From Blepharisma japonicum (Eukaryota > Ciliophora > Heterotrichea > Heterotrichida > Blepharismidae): a stretch of DNA of 64,000 nt. Position 1 is the first letter of the stretch. Every line of letters begins with the position of its first letter. Of the stretch, positions 1 through 11,337 are shown one piece after another. The stretch spans positions 1 through 64,000 of the forward strand of contig CATKHK010000076.1 in the NCBI GenBank assembly GCA_949751835.1, in the 5' to 3' direction. The notes under the pieces are model-generated. The model worked only from the letters and a program-made list of their open reading frames with translations. It was not told where the DNA came from and made no database searches. The position numbers and the translations under genes were made by a program.

Positions 1-106
1 ATAAATACATTTTTTATTAAAGGCAATACTTATAAAATTACGAGTTTTTAATATAAAATTTATGCAAGAAAGAAGAAAGAAAAGATGTTTATTTATCCCT
101 ACACTA

Positions 107-482
107 CTAGTTATAATTCTTTGAACCATCAAATTGCCCTAACTTTGAATCAAATTCCTTGAACTTCCCAGTCAAATGTTCCAATATATTTGGCAAACGC
201 TCTAATAAATAGAAGCATTTTCTTTCTAAACTTTTAAGTGCCTCTTCAGCTTCTTTCATTGCTTCTTTTTTTCAGACTAGCATAATTAATTATAGATTTA
301 GATAGATCTTCTTTGGCTTGTTGATATTTTAAAGACTCTTCTTTTTTATATAATTCTAAACTGTCACAAATCTTATTTTCAATTGTTTTTTCTAGAGGTG
401 AGTTTCTTTGCAATCTTTTAAAGAAATTAGATTTTTTCCAAGTGAATAAATAAAAAATGAGTATGACATTAACTTATATGAA
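107..482 (-). pseudogene. Coding-like relic with a frame change
   Basis: On the minus strand two overlapping frames carry coiled-coil-like sequence, one with KKEESLKYQQAKEDLSK and, shifted by one base at an A-rich run near 270, one with EALKSLERK and LLERLPNILEHL, ending at TAG 107-109. A single-base indel would join them. It may be the real C-terminus of the adjacent retroelement or a fragment of another gene. I do not recognise a domain. Confidence 0.35.
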
Positions 483-935
483 TTATGAATTACCTAAATT
501 ATGATGCCTTCTAGGAAGCCGTCCTAGTTTGAATCTCTTTATATTTTTTCATTCTTCAATATCGTTTTCTAATATTCCTGCTTCAATTAGTTCTTCTTCA
601 TATTCTTTGATTATATTTCCTTTCTTCTTTTTTAATTTTTAATCAATAATTTTTAAATTAACTTTTGTAATAAAGTCTACTCGTTTAAAATGATCCGACT
701 CTAGACCTGCAATTATTTTAAGTTCCGATACATCAGCTAGCATTCAAATGTGGGGTTTTACTTTCAAGTAATTAATTTCAATTGCATCTTTCAGTCTATT
801 AAGAAATGTTTTTCTTTCTTCTGAGAATCTTGGACAGAAATCCAAAATATGTTCTTCTGTTTCTTTCGTTTGGCAATTTTCACATAAATCATTTAGATGT
901 ATCCCATTATTTATTTTATAAATTCTGATTCTCAC
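483..935 (-). pseudogene. Retrotransposon ORF2, C-terminal zinc-knuckle part
   Basis: A Cys-x2-Cys...His-x4-Cys cluster (CENC, then EEHILDFC) resembles the knuckle found after the RT in many LINEs. The frame continues through TGA at 744-746 as Trp to a TAA at 639-641, and the same frame is open again from there to TAA 483-485 with Lys/Glu-rich coding-like sequence including a TGA-encoded Trp. The TAA at 639 may therefore be a premature stop in a decaying copy rather than the real end. Confidence 0.55.
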
Positions 936-1434
936 AGGTGCTATTCCATATCTTCATTGTGCTTTAATTCTTGTTTCTTCAACCAAATGAATATTTAATG
1001 TCCAAAATAAAGCCTTTCGATTTTCTTTTTCTTTCTCAAAAAGTTTAGATTTTAAATTTCAGTAATTCCTTAGTGTTTTTTTCGTAAGTGTTTGTTCTAA
1101 ATATATTTTCTCTCAATGTTTATTTATAACATTTTAAATTTTTTTGTGTCAATCATACTCTTTTCAATTTATAGTCATAATATTTTGTTCATATGGAAGA
1201 TCAATTTTGCATTTTTCTAGTAAATTTATGAATAGTTTCATAGTTTCTGTTTTTTGTGAAGTATATTGATCAAAAAATGGTTTGCAATTTCTAAGTTTTT
1301 CGCTAAATTATATATTTTCTTTATGAATCTTAAAGATATTATATCCATATGTTGTTCTATTGATGGAATTCCTAAATCCAGAAGTATTGGTTGTATAGGT
1401 GTGTGTCTATAAACATTACAAGCTCTTCTAATTA

Positions 1435-2500
1435 TCAGTTATACATAGTTTGAATGTTCTTAATCAAACAATTACTTCTATTTCTTGAGCATATTTCTAC
1501 TCCGTAAGTGCATCTAGGAATAAAAATACCTCGGTAACAGTTGACTAATATTTTACTTGGTATGTGTAATACTTTATTTGTATTTTGTAACAATAAACAG
1601 CTTGTGCTTCTTGCCTTGCTTTTTAGATATTTGAAATGGGCATGATCCAATCCCGTTCCTCTACAACTGCCCTTCATTATTTTTCCTAAATATTTATATT
1701 GTTCTATTATTGGTATTTCATTATTTTTAAAGTATATTTTAGGTAGTTTTTCTATAATAGTTTTTTGTTTTCAGCTCAGAATTGGTAGAATTGCTGTTTT
1801 TTCAGGTCCTATGTTAAGTGTTAAATTATTTTCAATCATTCAAGGGTTTAGATTATTGATCATATTTTCCAAATCTTTTACTGAATCGAAGATAAATGCT
1901 GTGTCATCAGCATATTGAAAATTAATCATAGTGCTTAGTTCATTTTTAGGTAAAAGTTGTATTTTTGAATGTTTGGTAGCTTCTTCTAGGTCATGAATAT
2001 ATATGTTAAACAAGAGTGGAGATATTGAACTTCCTTGTCTTACTCCTTTACTGATCGTTATTTTATCAGATTCCATATCATTTATAACTAACTTTGTTTC
2101 AGATTTTTGTAAAGTTTGGGATATGCAGATCAATGATTCTCTATTCATATTTTTATTTCCAAGCCTTTCTAATAGTCTTAATCTCTTAACAGAATCATAT
2201 GCTCCTGCAAAATCTATAAATAGAACATATAAATTTTTTGCTTTTCCACTTCGGTAAGCTCTTTTGTATTCTATACAACTCTTCAATAAGAATATTTGTG
2301 TTGCACACGATTTTTCTTTTCTAAATCCATGTTGTCGTTCTGAAATTTCAACTTTTTTTTCAATCCTTTTGAGTTGAGCTTTATCCAAAATTTTCATAAA
2401 TGAATTCATGAGTGTAATTGGTCTGTGTGATTTAAGTGATTTAGGGTCTCCTTTACCTTTATAAATTAGTAATGTCTTTCCGTCTAACTAAACATAATAT
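1435..2500 (-). pseudogene. Retrotransposon ORF2, reverse transcriptase part
   Basis: Reverse transcriptase core with the canonical blocks still readable: YKGKGD and RPITLMN (block 1-2), HGFRK, FIDFAGAYD (motif A with catalytic Asp), GVRQGSSISPLLFN (motif B), QYADDTAFIF (motif C, the YADD active site) and YKYLG further on. All three catalytic Asp residues are present. The N-terminal part of the RT domain between the endonuclease linker (2501) and the YKGKGD block is too short for the family and contains an in-frame TAG, so a deletion is likely there. The sequence continues past TGA (Trp) codons toward a third frame downstream of 1435. Confidence 0.85.
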
Positions 2501-3630
2501 TTAAGCTTTTTCTTTTTCATTTTCTTTGTAGCAATATGAAATCCAATTCCTAATATCATTTATCTTTCTATTTAAGATAATTACTTCTGGTCTCCTTGAA
2601 TAGTTAGGTTTTAAGTTTTCCTTCAAATTTAATGTTTCCTTTTGAATGCCTTGAGATATAATATTATCACATCTTTCCTGTAATTTCTTCAATTCCTCTC
2701 CTTCTAGTTTATATCATGTAATAAATGATTTTTTTTTAGTTTTAATTTCTTGCATATAGACTTCAGTAGTTATCAAAACATGATTAGTTTTAAGTGATGG
2801 TACTTCTTTATATTGAATTTCAGAATTTTCATTTGAGAAAATGTAGTCAATAATTGTATATCTTCCATTTCCTTTAAAAGTTGGCTATCTTGATCATTTA
2901 GTATAAATAATTCTTTTGTCTTAATAAAGTCAACCATAATCTTTCCTGATATATCACTTTTATCATTAAGGTAATTTTTAATATGGGCATTGAAATTACC
3001 CATTATTATGCATCTTTCATAATATATCTCTGTTTCTAAATTTTCTTGAATGTTTGCAAATATTTTCATATATTCGTTTAATTCTTCTTCTCCATGATTA
3101 CCTGTTAAAATTGGTGCACAAATCACAATTAAAAGAGTTTTATCAATGACAGCTGCTGTAATTCTATGTGATTTCGAACTAATAGAATTGATTGAATTTG
3201 CATACTTTTTATTTATTAGAATTCCAGTTCCACCTGAACCTCTGTTTCCAACCATCGGACAATTATTTCCTATTCATGTATATCCTTCAATATTTAAATC
3301 TCCTTTTAGTCATGTTTCTGCAATTCCTAGAACTGATATATCATGATTTATTAGTAGGTTTCTTAGCGTTTTTCTATAATAACTTGAATTTTCTATTCCT
3401 GTAATATTAATAAATCCAAAAATATTTCTAAGTGAATTCATGCATCTTCTTTTTAATTCTGGTCTCAGTCTCAGATCGAATCTTTCTTCAGTACTTTCTT
3501 GCAAGTTTGAGAGACATCCTCCAGATTCTCCATAGGGTTTTTGCCTATATACTTTAACGTATCCTTCATATTTGTATCTTTTTCCTTCTATAATTTCTTC
3601 TCTATATCTTGAAGTTTGGTCATATTTCAT
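2501..3630 (-). pseudogene. Retrotransposon ORF2, APE-like endonuclease part
   Basis: Exonuclease/endonuclease/phosphatase fold of the LINE type. Visible motifs in order are GIAETWLKGD, the glycine-rich RGSGGTGILI, a GNFNAH motif where the family normally has GDFN, and after a frame change IDYIFSN and TNHVLI, which match the end of this domain where SDH is usual. The frame changes close to 2880, where the reading PTFKGNGRYT continues the family pattern in the next frame. The Asp to Asn change in GDFN and the changed SDH motif, together with the frameshift, argue that this copy cannot cut DNA. The domain is followed by a charged linker ending at TAA 2501-2503. Confidence 0.8.
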
Positions 3631-3824
3631 GGTTTCTTTATAGGTTTAAATTTCAATATTTCTTTTAAATTTCCTTTTGGTTTATTTAGAATATTAAATT
3701 CTTTATTATCTTGCTCGATTTGATTTATGGATATTTTTGGTTTTTCAATAGGTGCATATGTATCAGAAGTGTATGTGTAGAGATTTGTTGGAATTTTTTC
3801 CGTTGTATATTCCATGTCCATCAT
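3588..3824 (-). pseudogene. Short ORF upstream of the retrotransposon endonuclease (possible ORF1 remnant)
   Basis: A 78-codon ORF starts with ATG at 3824 and ends at TAG 3588-3590 when TGA at 3627-3629 is read as Trp. It overlaps the first ATG of the endonuclease ORF (3630) in another frame. The product is hydrophilic, rich in Lys, Pro and Asn, with no domain I recognise. Its place fits an ORF1 remnant, or simply an N-terminal extension split from ORF2 by a frameshift. Confidence 0.4.
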
Positions 3825-4125
3825 ACAATTTGAGACAATTTATCTTTTCAATTCTATTGAAATTTTGGTAAACTAATTTTATTAAGTCATTTGTATGATC
3901 TATAGAAAATTAAAAATATTGTAAAAGTACTTTTATTTGTCTGCACTCTATCATAAAGTGATATCCCATTGAATATAGTGTTTGTATGCTTTAAATTCTA
4001 ATTGAGGTTCTATTTTGTAAGTAATACATATGTGTGTATATATAAAGGTAGAAGAAAGGAAAATATGGCCTTTAAATTTTTAAAATTATTAATCTTTAAT
4101 TTTTAATATTATTTACTAAGCTAGA
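3825..4125. other. Intergenic, AT-rich
   Basis: Lies between the start of the retroelement and the stop of the next minus-strand gene. Homopolymeric A/T runs; no gene or structured element seen. Confidence 0.6.
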
Positions 4126-5799
4126 TTATCGAATGTGTTTCTTTGGAAGCTTTGAATGGAGCATTTTTTTGACATCTTCTGGGATATCTTTAATTTTAAG
4201 TGCGTTTTCTATATGATGATATTGAAAAATGTAAGAATTTTTCTCATAAAATTCTTTTCAAGCTGCTGGGTCACTCATACATAATTTTAAAGAGTCTTTT
4301 AAAATATATGCACTTTCAGTCTTATTCGATTGCCTATCACAATAATCCAAAATTTTTGAATAAATTGGTTTTAAATAAGGAAAAATATTTTCTGGGATTT
4401 CCATTCCTGAGATATCAATTATAAATTTTCTTGTTTTATCGTCAGATTTTCCAATATCATCTAGCTCATTTAAAATTGCTATTTTCCACTTTTCCAGTTT
4501 TTCTTGCAAATCTTCCCTTGTCTGCAAAATTGATGATAAAATTTCCAATTTGATGTCTATATATTTTCTTGTTAAATTAATAATATTATCATTTAGCATC
4601 GCATCTACTGAAATAATATCAGTTAAAGGGATAGTCACTTCATTTTTGATAATAAAAATGTGTGAAATTTTATTAATAACGTCGAATTTGTGCCCAAAAT
4701 ATAGTCATTTGCAATTTTCTATTTGCTTTTTTAACGATTCGCCAACTTCTTCACTTACATTATTCATGAATTTTAGCAATGTAAGCAGATCTCCTGAATC
4801 CATTATTTCTGTCCCTATTTTAGTGGCAATCTCAATTTTCACTTTTTCAATTAACTCAGAGAACAAAGTAAAATACTTTTCTTTTTCTATTAATTCTTTA
4901 TTGAGATTTAATAAAAATTTTATATCAAATTGATCATAGCTCATCAATGATAAGATCCTCTGGACAGAAGTTTCCAATGGAACTAAATCTTTTCATTCTC
5001 CTTTGTTATAAAACTTTATGATTGAAAGAGCTTCTTCTTTTTTTCAAAGGGAAATAAAACTACTTATTTTGAAGAGATATTGCTGAATTTCATTATGAAA
5101 AAGAGGTATTTTTGTGAAAGAACTTATCAACTCCAAAATTTTTGCAGCAATTTTTGGGTCTAGTTCTCTAGATTGATTAATTCTTCTCAAAACAGCCCGT
5201 GACAATTCAAAATAAGCGTTTATTTTCGAATCTAAGAGTCCTTCTAGCAGCATCATACACTCTTCCAAGTCCAGGATAATTGATTTGTCTTTTATAATTT
5301 CCCGAACTTTATTCTCAACCTCAAAAACCTTTGTCTTAAAATGCGCCCAAGACCTGAAAAGAGAAATAAAGTCTTTCTTTTGATATAAATTGGAGCTAAT
5401 ATTTTCAATTATTTTCGCTTTCAAAGTCTTTCAATCATTCATGGCCAATTTAAAATGAAATCACTCATCTGATCTTTTATCTAGTTCCATTGCTAAATTA
5501 AAGAATTCGACTATTGAGATAGAGTCAAAACTTGAAGTTTGTGTACAAATTTTCCTTATGAGAATTACAATATCGATTTTTAACTGTGGTGAGAAGCTTC
5601 GAGGATGGCGATTTTCGATTATTAATTTCAGACCAAAAATTTTTTGCGCTAGAGATGTCTCTGCTAATGCAATTTCTTTGAAAAAGTGATTGAGACTTTG
5701 AGCTTGATTAAATTTGTATAAGAAAATTGATTTTTGTAATGCGATTTGGATGGGAGCTTTAGTGGAAAAGCTTCTTAAAGCTCAGCATATCCGAAACAT
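4126..5799 (-). CDS. Helical protein, probable mitochondrial matrix protein
   Basis: A 557-residue protein when TGA is read as Trp (for example at 5431-5433, 5461-5463 and 4258-4260). The N-terminus MFRICWALRSFSTK is Arg/Ser-rich, lacks acidic residues and looks like a mitochondrial targeting peptide. The rest is almost all amphipathic helix with repeated Leu/Ile spacing, in the manner of helical-repeat organelle proteins (FASTK/RAP or OPR types), but I see no signature that decides the family. The ATG at 5799 is chosen because it opens the presequence; the frame remains open a little further upstream without a better start. It ends at TAA 4126-4128. Function unknown; mitochondrial RNA metabolism or respiratory-complex work would be guesses. 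Confidence 0.7.
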
Positions 5800-5857
5800 A
5801 TTATTAAGAAATAATAAATAAAATGATTCAATAATATAAATAATAATTGATAATTTT

Positions 5858-8800
5858 TTAAATTTGAGAATCTTCTATTTTTAGCAAGTCTTCATCAGGA
5901 TTCATGTTTTCTTCTACGTATACTTGTGCAGGATTTCTCTTTTTACAGCAAACCATAAGTTTTAAAAGATCTAAACATTTTTTCTTAATTACCTTCAAAA
6001 CTCTGTATCTATCCAATGGTGCAGCTAAAATAGGTTTGATAACCCCTTCAAGTAAAACGGTAATAATCAAAGTAATTATAATGCTTTTAACGAGATTACC
6101 TTGCTGATTGTATGATAAATTGTTTGCATTTGAGCAGGCATTCCAAAACAAAAATAGCATTGCTGCTCAGCAAATTATATAAGAGATTTTGGATGTCTTG
6201 TATTTAACTTTCTCTTCTTTTAATAAGTCTGCCTTAGTGTAATTGCTAGGTAGAAAGTGGCCGAAAATCCCTGCAACTATTCCAATCAGAATAGAAATTC
6301 CAATAATTATGAGTTGAACTTCATTTATGGAAAGTATTGAAAAGGAACTATAATAATTATCTTTGTCTTCAAAGAAAAATACTGCTACTCATGCATCCGT
6401 AAAGGCAGTCAACATAAATAAGGTTAGTCTAGCTCTTCTAGAAAAATTCATACTTGTAAACCCAATTAATCCAAGCAGCAAATTATTTTTGATAAAATAA
6501 TAATAAAAAGTATCCTCATGAATAAAATCATTTTTCATTTGTTTTTCGAGAACCTCAGTAAAAATTCCATAAGAGTTTGAATTATAATAAAATATACTAT
6601 CATTGTTTTCTATAGTAAGAAACACTTGACTCTCTCCAACATCTTCGTTTTCCCCATTGTCTTCATGTCCTTCATTATTTTCTTCATCATCATTTCTAAT
6701 ATATGCTCCGGATTTTATTTGCATTATTATTCTTTTTATTATCTTTTCTGACGCTTCAATATGCAAATCTCTATTGCTAGCGAGATCTTTAATTTTTCTT
6801 ATAAATTTTTTTTCAGCAATTTCGTTATAGCAAGGTCTCCTAATAAAATAATAAAATTTAGAAAAAAATGTATCTCTTTCATGAAGATTATTTATCAAAT
6901 TATTGAGGTCTGCATCAAATAAAGTGAGGGATTTAATGATTTCTATATTATTTTTTAAAATTGCGTCTTGAGCTTGCTTAAGAATCCTTTTATCTGTCAT
7001 TAAAATGTCTAAAAATTTTTTATCATTCCTATCTGTAAGTTTTCTATCCACATCTTCTTTTATTTTTTGCGTAAAATATAATAATTTTTTCTTAATTAGT
7101 TTTATTTTGCAAAATTCTTCTACACTAGTATGATTTTCAATTGACGATTTTATTTTTCTCATGATATATTTTACCTTACTTTTCAAACTTTTGCAAGTAA
7201 GTGCATCAAGCTTCCCTAAGTCTCTAAATCCTAGTATATATATAAATGATAATAATATATTAACGATAAATGGAATGAATGAAAGACCAGAAAATATTTT
7301 AACACCAAGCCAGGTTTTTCCTTTTGTAAATAAATTTCATAATGTTGGGTCAGGAATTTGTGTAATCAAGCCAAGTTTTTTGCATATGCACTGATAGACA
7401 AAGTTTCCAAGGTCAACTGTTTTGCATGGATCATTACTAAAAAGTCCATTAATTAATACTTCACAGGTTGTTTCATATAACGCTAGCGCATTCGAGGGCA
7501 TAACAATAGTCACATTTGCATCAGCTGATTCTGATTCTTTTTCATAAGAATTATACTGAAATTTAGTAACGCTTGGCTTAACATAGGTGTTGTTCTGTGA
7601 TATCCCATAATTTAAATTTTGTTTCATTTCATAGCTTTGGCATCCAAATTTTGTAGAGTCAAAAGAGCAAGAATTAGCTGCATCATAATTATTTTGAAAT
7701 TTTGAAGGTAGCGCAGTGGTTACATCCTTCAAATTATTTAATACCGCAACAGCTTGATGGTAGACTTTATTATCATCATCATTTTGAACATCCACTTCAA
7801 AGCTAACAGCGCAATTGGATATTGAAATTTGCTCGCCCAATGTGATTTTACTTCGAGAAACAATTAATGAAGTATAGTATTTTCCACCAAAAGTTATGTT
7901 ACCTTCATTTGGGAGTGTTTGCTTTTGGTATTTATCTGATGCTTTATCAAAAAAATCAATAAATATATCATAAAAATCCAATGAAGTGTAATTGCTTTTG
8001 CCCTCGTCACTTAGCTCAGTAAATCTGTATGTAATAATGTCAATTTGTTCTAAAAATACTTCATAAGTGTCTTTATCAAGGGTATCTGTTTGATTTATGA
8101 TATTTGATAAGCTAGACGTAATATTCAGCATTAAAGTCTCTCCAAAATCTTCGGACTTCGTCAGAAAGACACTTATAACGTCAATTGCAGTGCTTACATC
8201 AACAAGAGTCATTTCTTTGCTTGAAACTCACTTGTTTAAAGCACTTAATAAATCAGTCACAATCTCTTCTGTTTTATTCTTATAGCTTGCATCCTTAAAC
8301 ACATATTGGGAAATTGCAACAATTTTTGAAATATACATTGTTGGATCCATATTTAACCCTGCATTTAGCAGTTTTTCAGTTTCTATTTTTGGATCTTGAT
8401 TTGTTTTTTGCACCGAAATCTTGTATGCAGTACTATTAAAAGTCCCTAAACTATCATAAACTCTTCCCAGGAGCGTTACACTTCCATTAGTTCCAATAAA
8501 GATGCTAAAGCTGTTACTATAAGTTTTTGGAGTAATTGCTACAGTGCTTCCATCATCATTTTGCTGCAAAATTTGATAAGAAATTGGGTTATTTTGCTCA
8601 GGATCTACATAATTTTGAAAAATTGCATTAAACGGAGTTTCTAAAGTACTCCCAATAGACGGATTTATTGCGAAGTTTCCATATTGAGGTGGACTATTTA
8701 CTGGTCTTTTGGTTTTTACATCAATTTTTGTATTGGTGGTGGTATCTTCAACTTCTATCGTAAACTCATATGTTTTTGTTGGAATTGTGACGCATCGCAA

Positions 8801-10516
8801 AATTGTATACGAAGATTGATTTTTATAAGTAGCAAGGTCTGAGTCTGATAGTTGAGGGTTACTATCAGTTTGAATTCACCTGAAAATCAAATTTGTTTGG
8901 TCTGGTATATTTGCCATAAATCTTATCATAGAAGATCAGTCAAAATAAGGATAGGGGTAAGAAACATACACAAGAGGAATAGTTGTTTGAGTTAAATTAT
9001 AGTAGCAATCCACACTATATACGTTTCCTACTATTTCAATAAAAATTTCAAAACTGCAGGAAGAATCAAAATTTCCAGTTCCTTGAAAGCGAAAGCTCCA
9101 AAAGGATTTATCGCTATTTGGTCCAAGAGAAGAAATTTTGCCATACTCACAGTCAACTAATGAATAATTCAGAGGATAATTAACTTGGCTAGACCCATTT
9201 TCATATAAAAGGGTAGCATTAAATATAATATTAGCTGTTCAATATACTTCTGTATTTACCCCTAAAACAGAAATCATTGGTATTTCTGGCATTGGGGTTA
9301 AAATCTTAGAAGTCTTAGCAGAAATACTATCAAAGGTAACTGTGACTGTAATTGTATAATTTTTAGTATCAGAAAATTTTATAGTAATTTCTTTTTGGTT
9401 TAAATTTACAGATGAGCTGATATCAGGGAAAATTGACCACGAATAGACAGGATTTTGTAAGCTACTATTTTTTGTAACATAATCTGCAGAAAAAGTTGAG
9501 TATTTATTGACCTGATAACTATCGGTATAGCTTATAATATTAACAACAAGAGAATCTTGAATGACATTTATTATTTTACCAATTGTATTAGTATATCCAC
9601 AGGAATCAGAAATTGTAAAATTCACCATAATATGGGTTTTGGAGGAATCTTGCACAGTATAATAGCAAATTGGAGAGTTTGAGTAAAATTCATTATCAAT
9701 TTTCCACTCATATATAAGTGTTCCGCTTCCATAAGATTGTGAGCCATCAAGAGTAATTTTATAGTCGCTGCATACACTTTCTGGAGCATTTATGATAGCT
9801 TGTATGCTCGTAGAATTGCATTGACAATAATTTTTATCATTTAGGCCTGTGTTGTACATGCATTTCGTACAAACAGCCGCATCATTATCACACTCAAGAC
9901 ATTTTGGATCATAACAATTATTGCAAATTCCTGTCTCGCTGCAAGTTCCTTTAATAATTTGCAAAGCATTTATTATCCCTTTATCAACAACTGAAATGAA
10001 TTCAAAATCCAACATTCCATCGTTTTGAGCAATATTATAGCTTGATGATTGAATTATCCCATTGCTTACACTGAATTCATAAAAAATATTTAAGGCTTTA
10101 TTTTTCCCTCCAACTTGCTTATATATATCTAAATACTCAAAAATACTTTCCCCACAAAAATTCATAGAAAAAACTCGCTCATTAGAAGAATCATACTCAA
10201 TTTCTGCAAATCTTAAATTCAATATATAATTCCCATCAGATAAACTCATGTTAAGCTTGTAGTGGGCATCGTAAGCAACCCATAACGCTGACATGTATAT
10301 ATCTTGGTCCTTTGTTCTCTGAATTGAAGAGGATGTTGTAAGATCACCGTAGTAATAACTTCCTTCTAAAGATTCACCTCAATATATAACTGAATCTGAA
10401 GAAAGAGTGCTCACACTGCTTCCAAATTTTTGAGCTTTTATGACTAGTGAGCTGTCAATTTGTGAAAATACAACAGCTACACAAAAAAGTAGATTAAATT
10501 TTATATCAACCTTCAT
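5858..10516 (-). CDS. Large PKD/REJ-type multi-pass membrane protein (polycystin-1-like ectodomain)
   Basis: A 1552-residue protein. It opens with a signal peptide (MKVDIKFNLLFCVAVVFS), followed by a beta-rich ectodomain, a Cys-rich stretch near residues 190-235 (CNNC, CLEC, CTKC spacing), then Ig/PKD-like modules with the PKD-type motif LDGSQSYGSG and YEWKID around 245-265, and a long REJ-like region. A Cys pair (CICKK) just before the first membrane segment near residue 1070 sits where a GPS site would be, but the match is weak. After it comes a long acidic cytoplasmic loop, then about five membrane segments between residues 1345 and 1485 and a Lys/Cys-rich tail ending in acidic residues. 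This layout recalls REJ/polycystin-1-family receptors; I do not see a polycystin channel domain. Many TGA codons are read as Trp. Likely a surface receptor or mechanosensory protein; inference only. Confidence 0.8.
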
Positions 10517-11337
10517 TGCTTGAATATTTAATGAGCTTATTTTTATGATAATTATGACATTGAGAATTAATTAATATAAAACATTCGAGGCATTCTAATT
10601 CCATATTTTTCTGATTATTATAGACAATTATTTTATCCCAGATGGATAAGCACCTTTAAATGCATTTTTTTAAATAGTTATTAAGAACGATTTTACTCAT
10701 TAATTATAAATTATGGTGTAATTGATTAATTTTTAGACTGAGGATGAAAGAGCATACCTCCTTCAATTGAATTTTAATAAAAGTTAATTAATGTTTTAAA
10801 ATTATTAAAATTCAATGATGGTTATATAAAATCAGATTTTTATAGGCTTAGAAATTATTATGTTCTGGATAATTTAAACATATATAATTTTAAATCTTAT
10901 TTGCATCATTAAATGGAGTCCCTTACTTTTGGATAACTAGATTGACAATTTAATTTTACTTATAGAGTAACCAGAAATTTCACTATTAATTTGAAAAATA
11001 AAAGCTCATTCTGAAATTAAATAAAGTCTTAATTGAATGCTTATTTATAAGGCTTTTAAAATTAATAGACCTAATTATAAAGTATTTTTAATTAATTAAC
11101 TTAGTTTTATTTGGGATCTACCATAAATTATCTCTAAATTATTAGCAAGCTTATATTTTAGTGCAAAAAATTAATGAACATTATCAACACCGAAATATTG
11201 CAACAAAGTTTTAACAATAAAAATTAATTTCACAAAATATTCAGTGGTTTTTCTAAGATCTTCTAATTATTTATAATTTCAAACTAATGTATACTTTTCC
11301 ATTTACTTAAAATAATTGTAGATTTATAATCAGATAT
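10517..11337. other. Intergenic, divergent promoter region
   Basis: About 820 bases of AT-rich sequence between divergent genes. No ORF, RNA gene or clear repeat seen. Confidence 0.6.

Larger units (their letters stand above)
483..3824 (-). mobile_element. Non-LTR (LINE-type) retrotransposon, degenerate copy
   Basis: The minus strand carries, in 5' to 3' order, a short ORF, an APE-type endonuclease, a reverse transcriptase and a C-terminal Cys/His knuckle, the order expected of LINE-like elements. The pieces lie in at least three reading frames with changes near 2880, 2500 and between 940 and 1430, so the copy is not intact. TGA is used as Trp inside it, as in the host genes (for example at 3310-3312 in the endonuclease motif AETW), so it has evolved under the host code. 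No target-site duplication or poly-A tail was found; the 3' end is uncertain and may lie nearer to, or beyond, the left edge. Seen: domain order and frame changes. Inferred: a dead element in the macronuclear genome or a retained germline-type insertion. Confidence 0.88.

Noticed and set aside
1-130. Possible telomere or chromosome end at the left edge
   Set aside because: No C/A-rich telomere repeat is present; the edge is simply the window limit.
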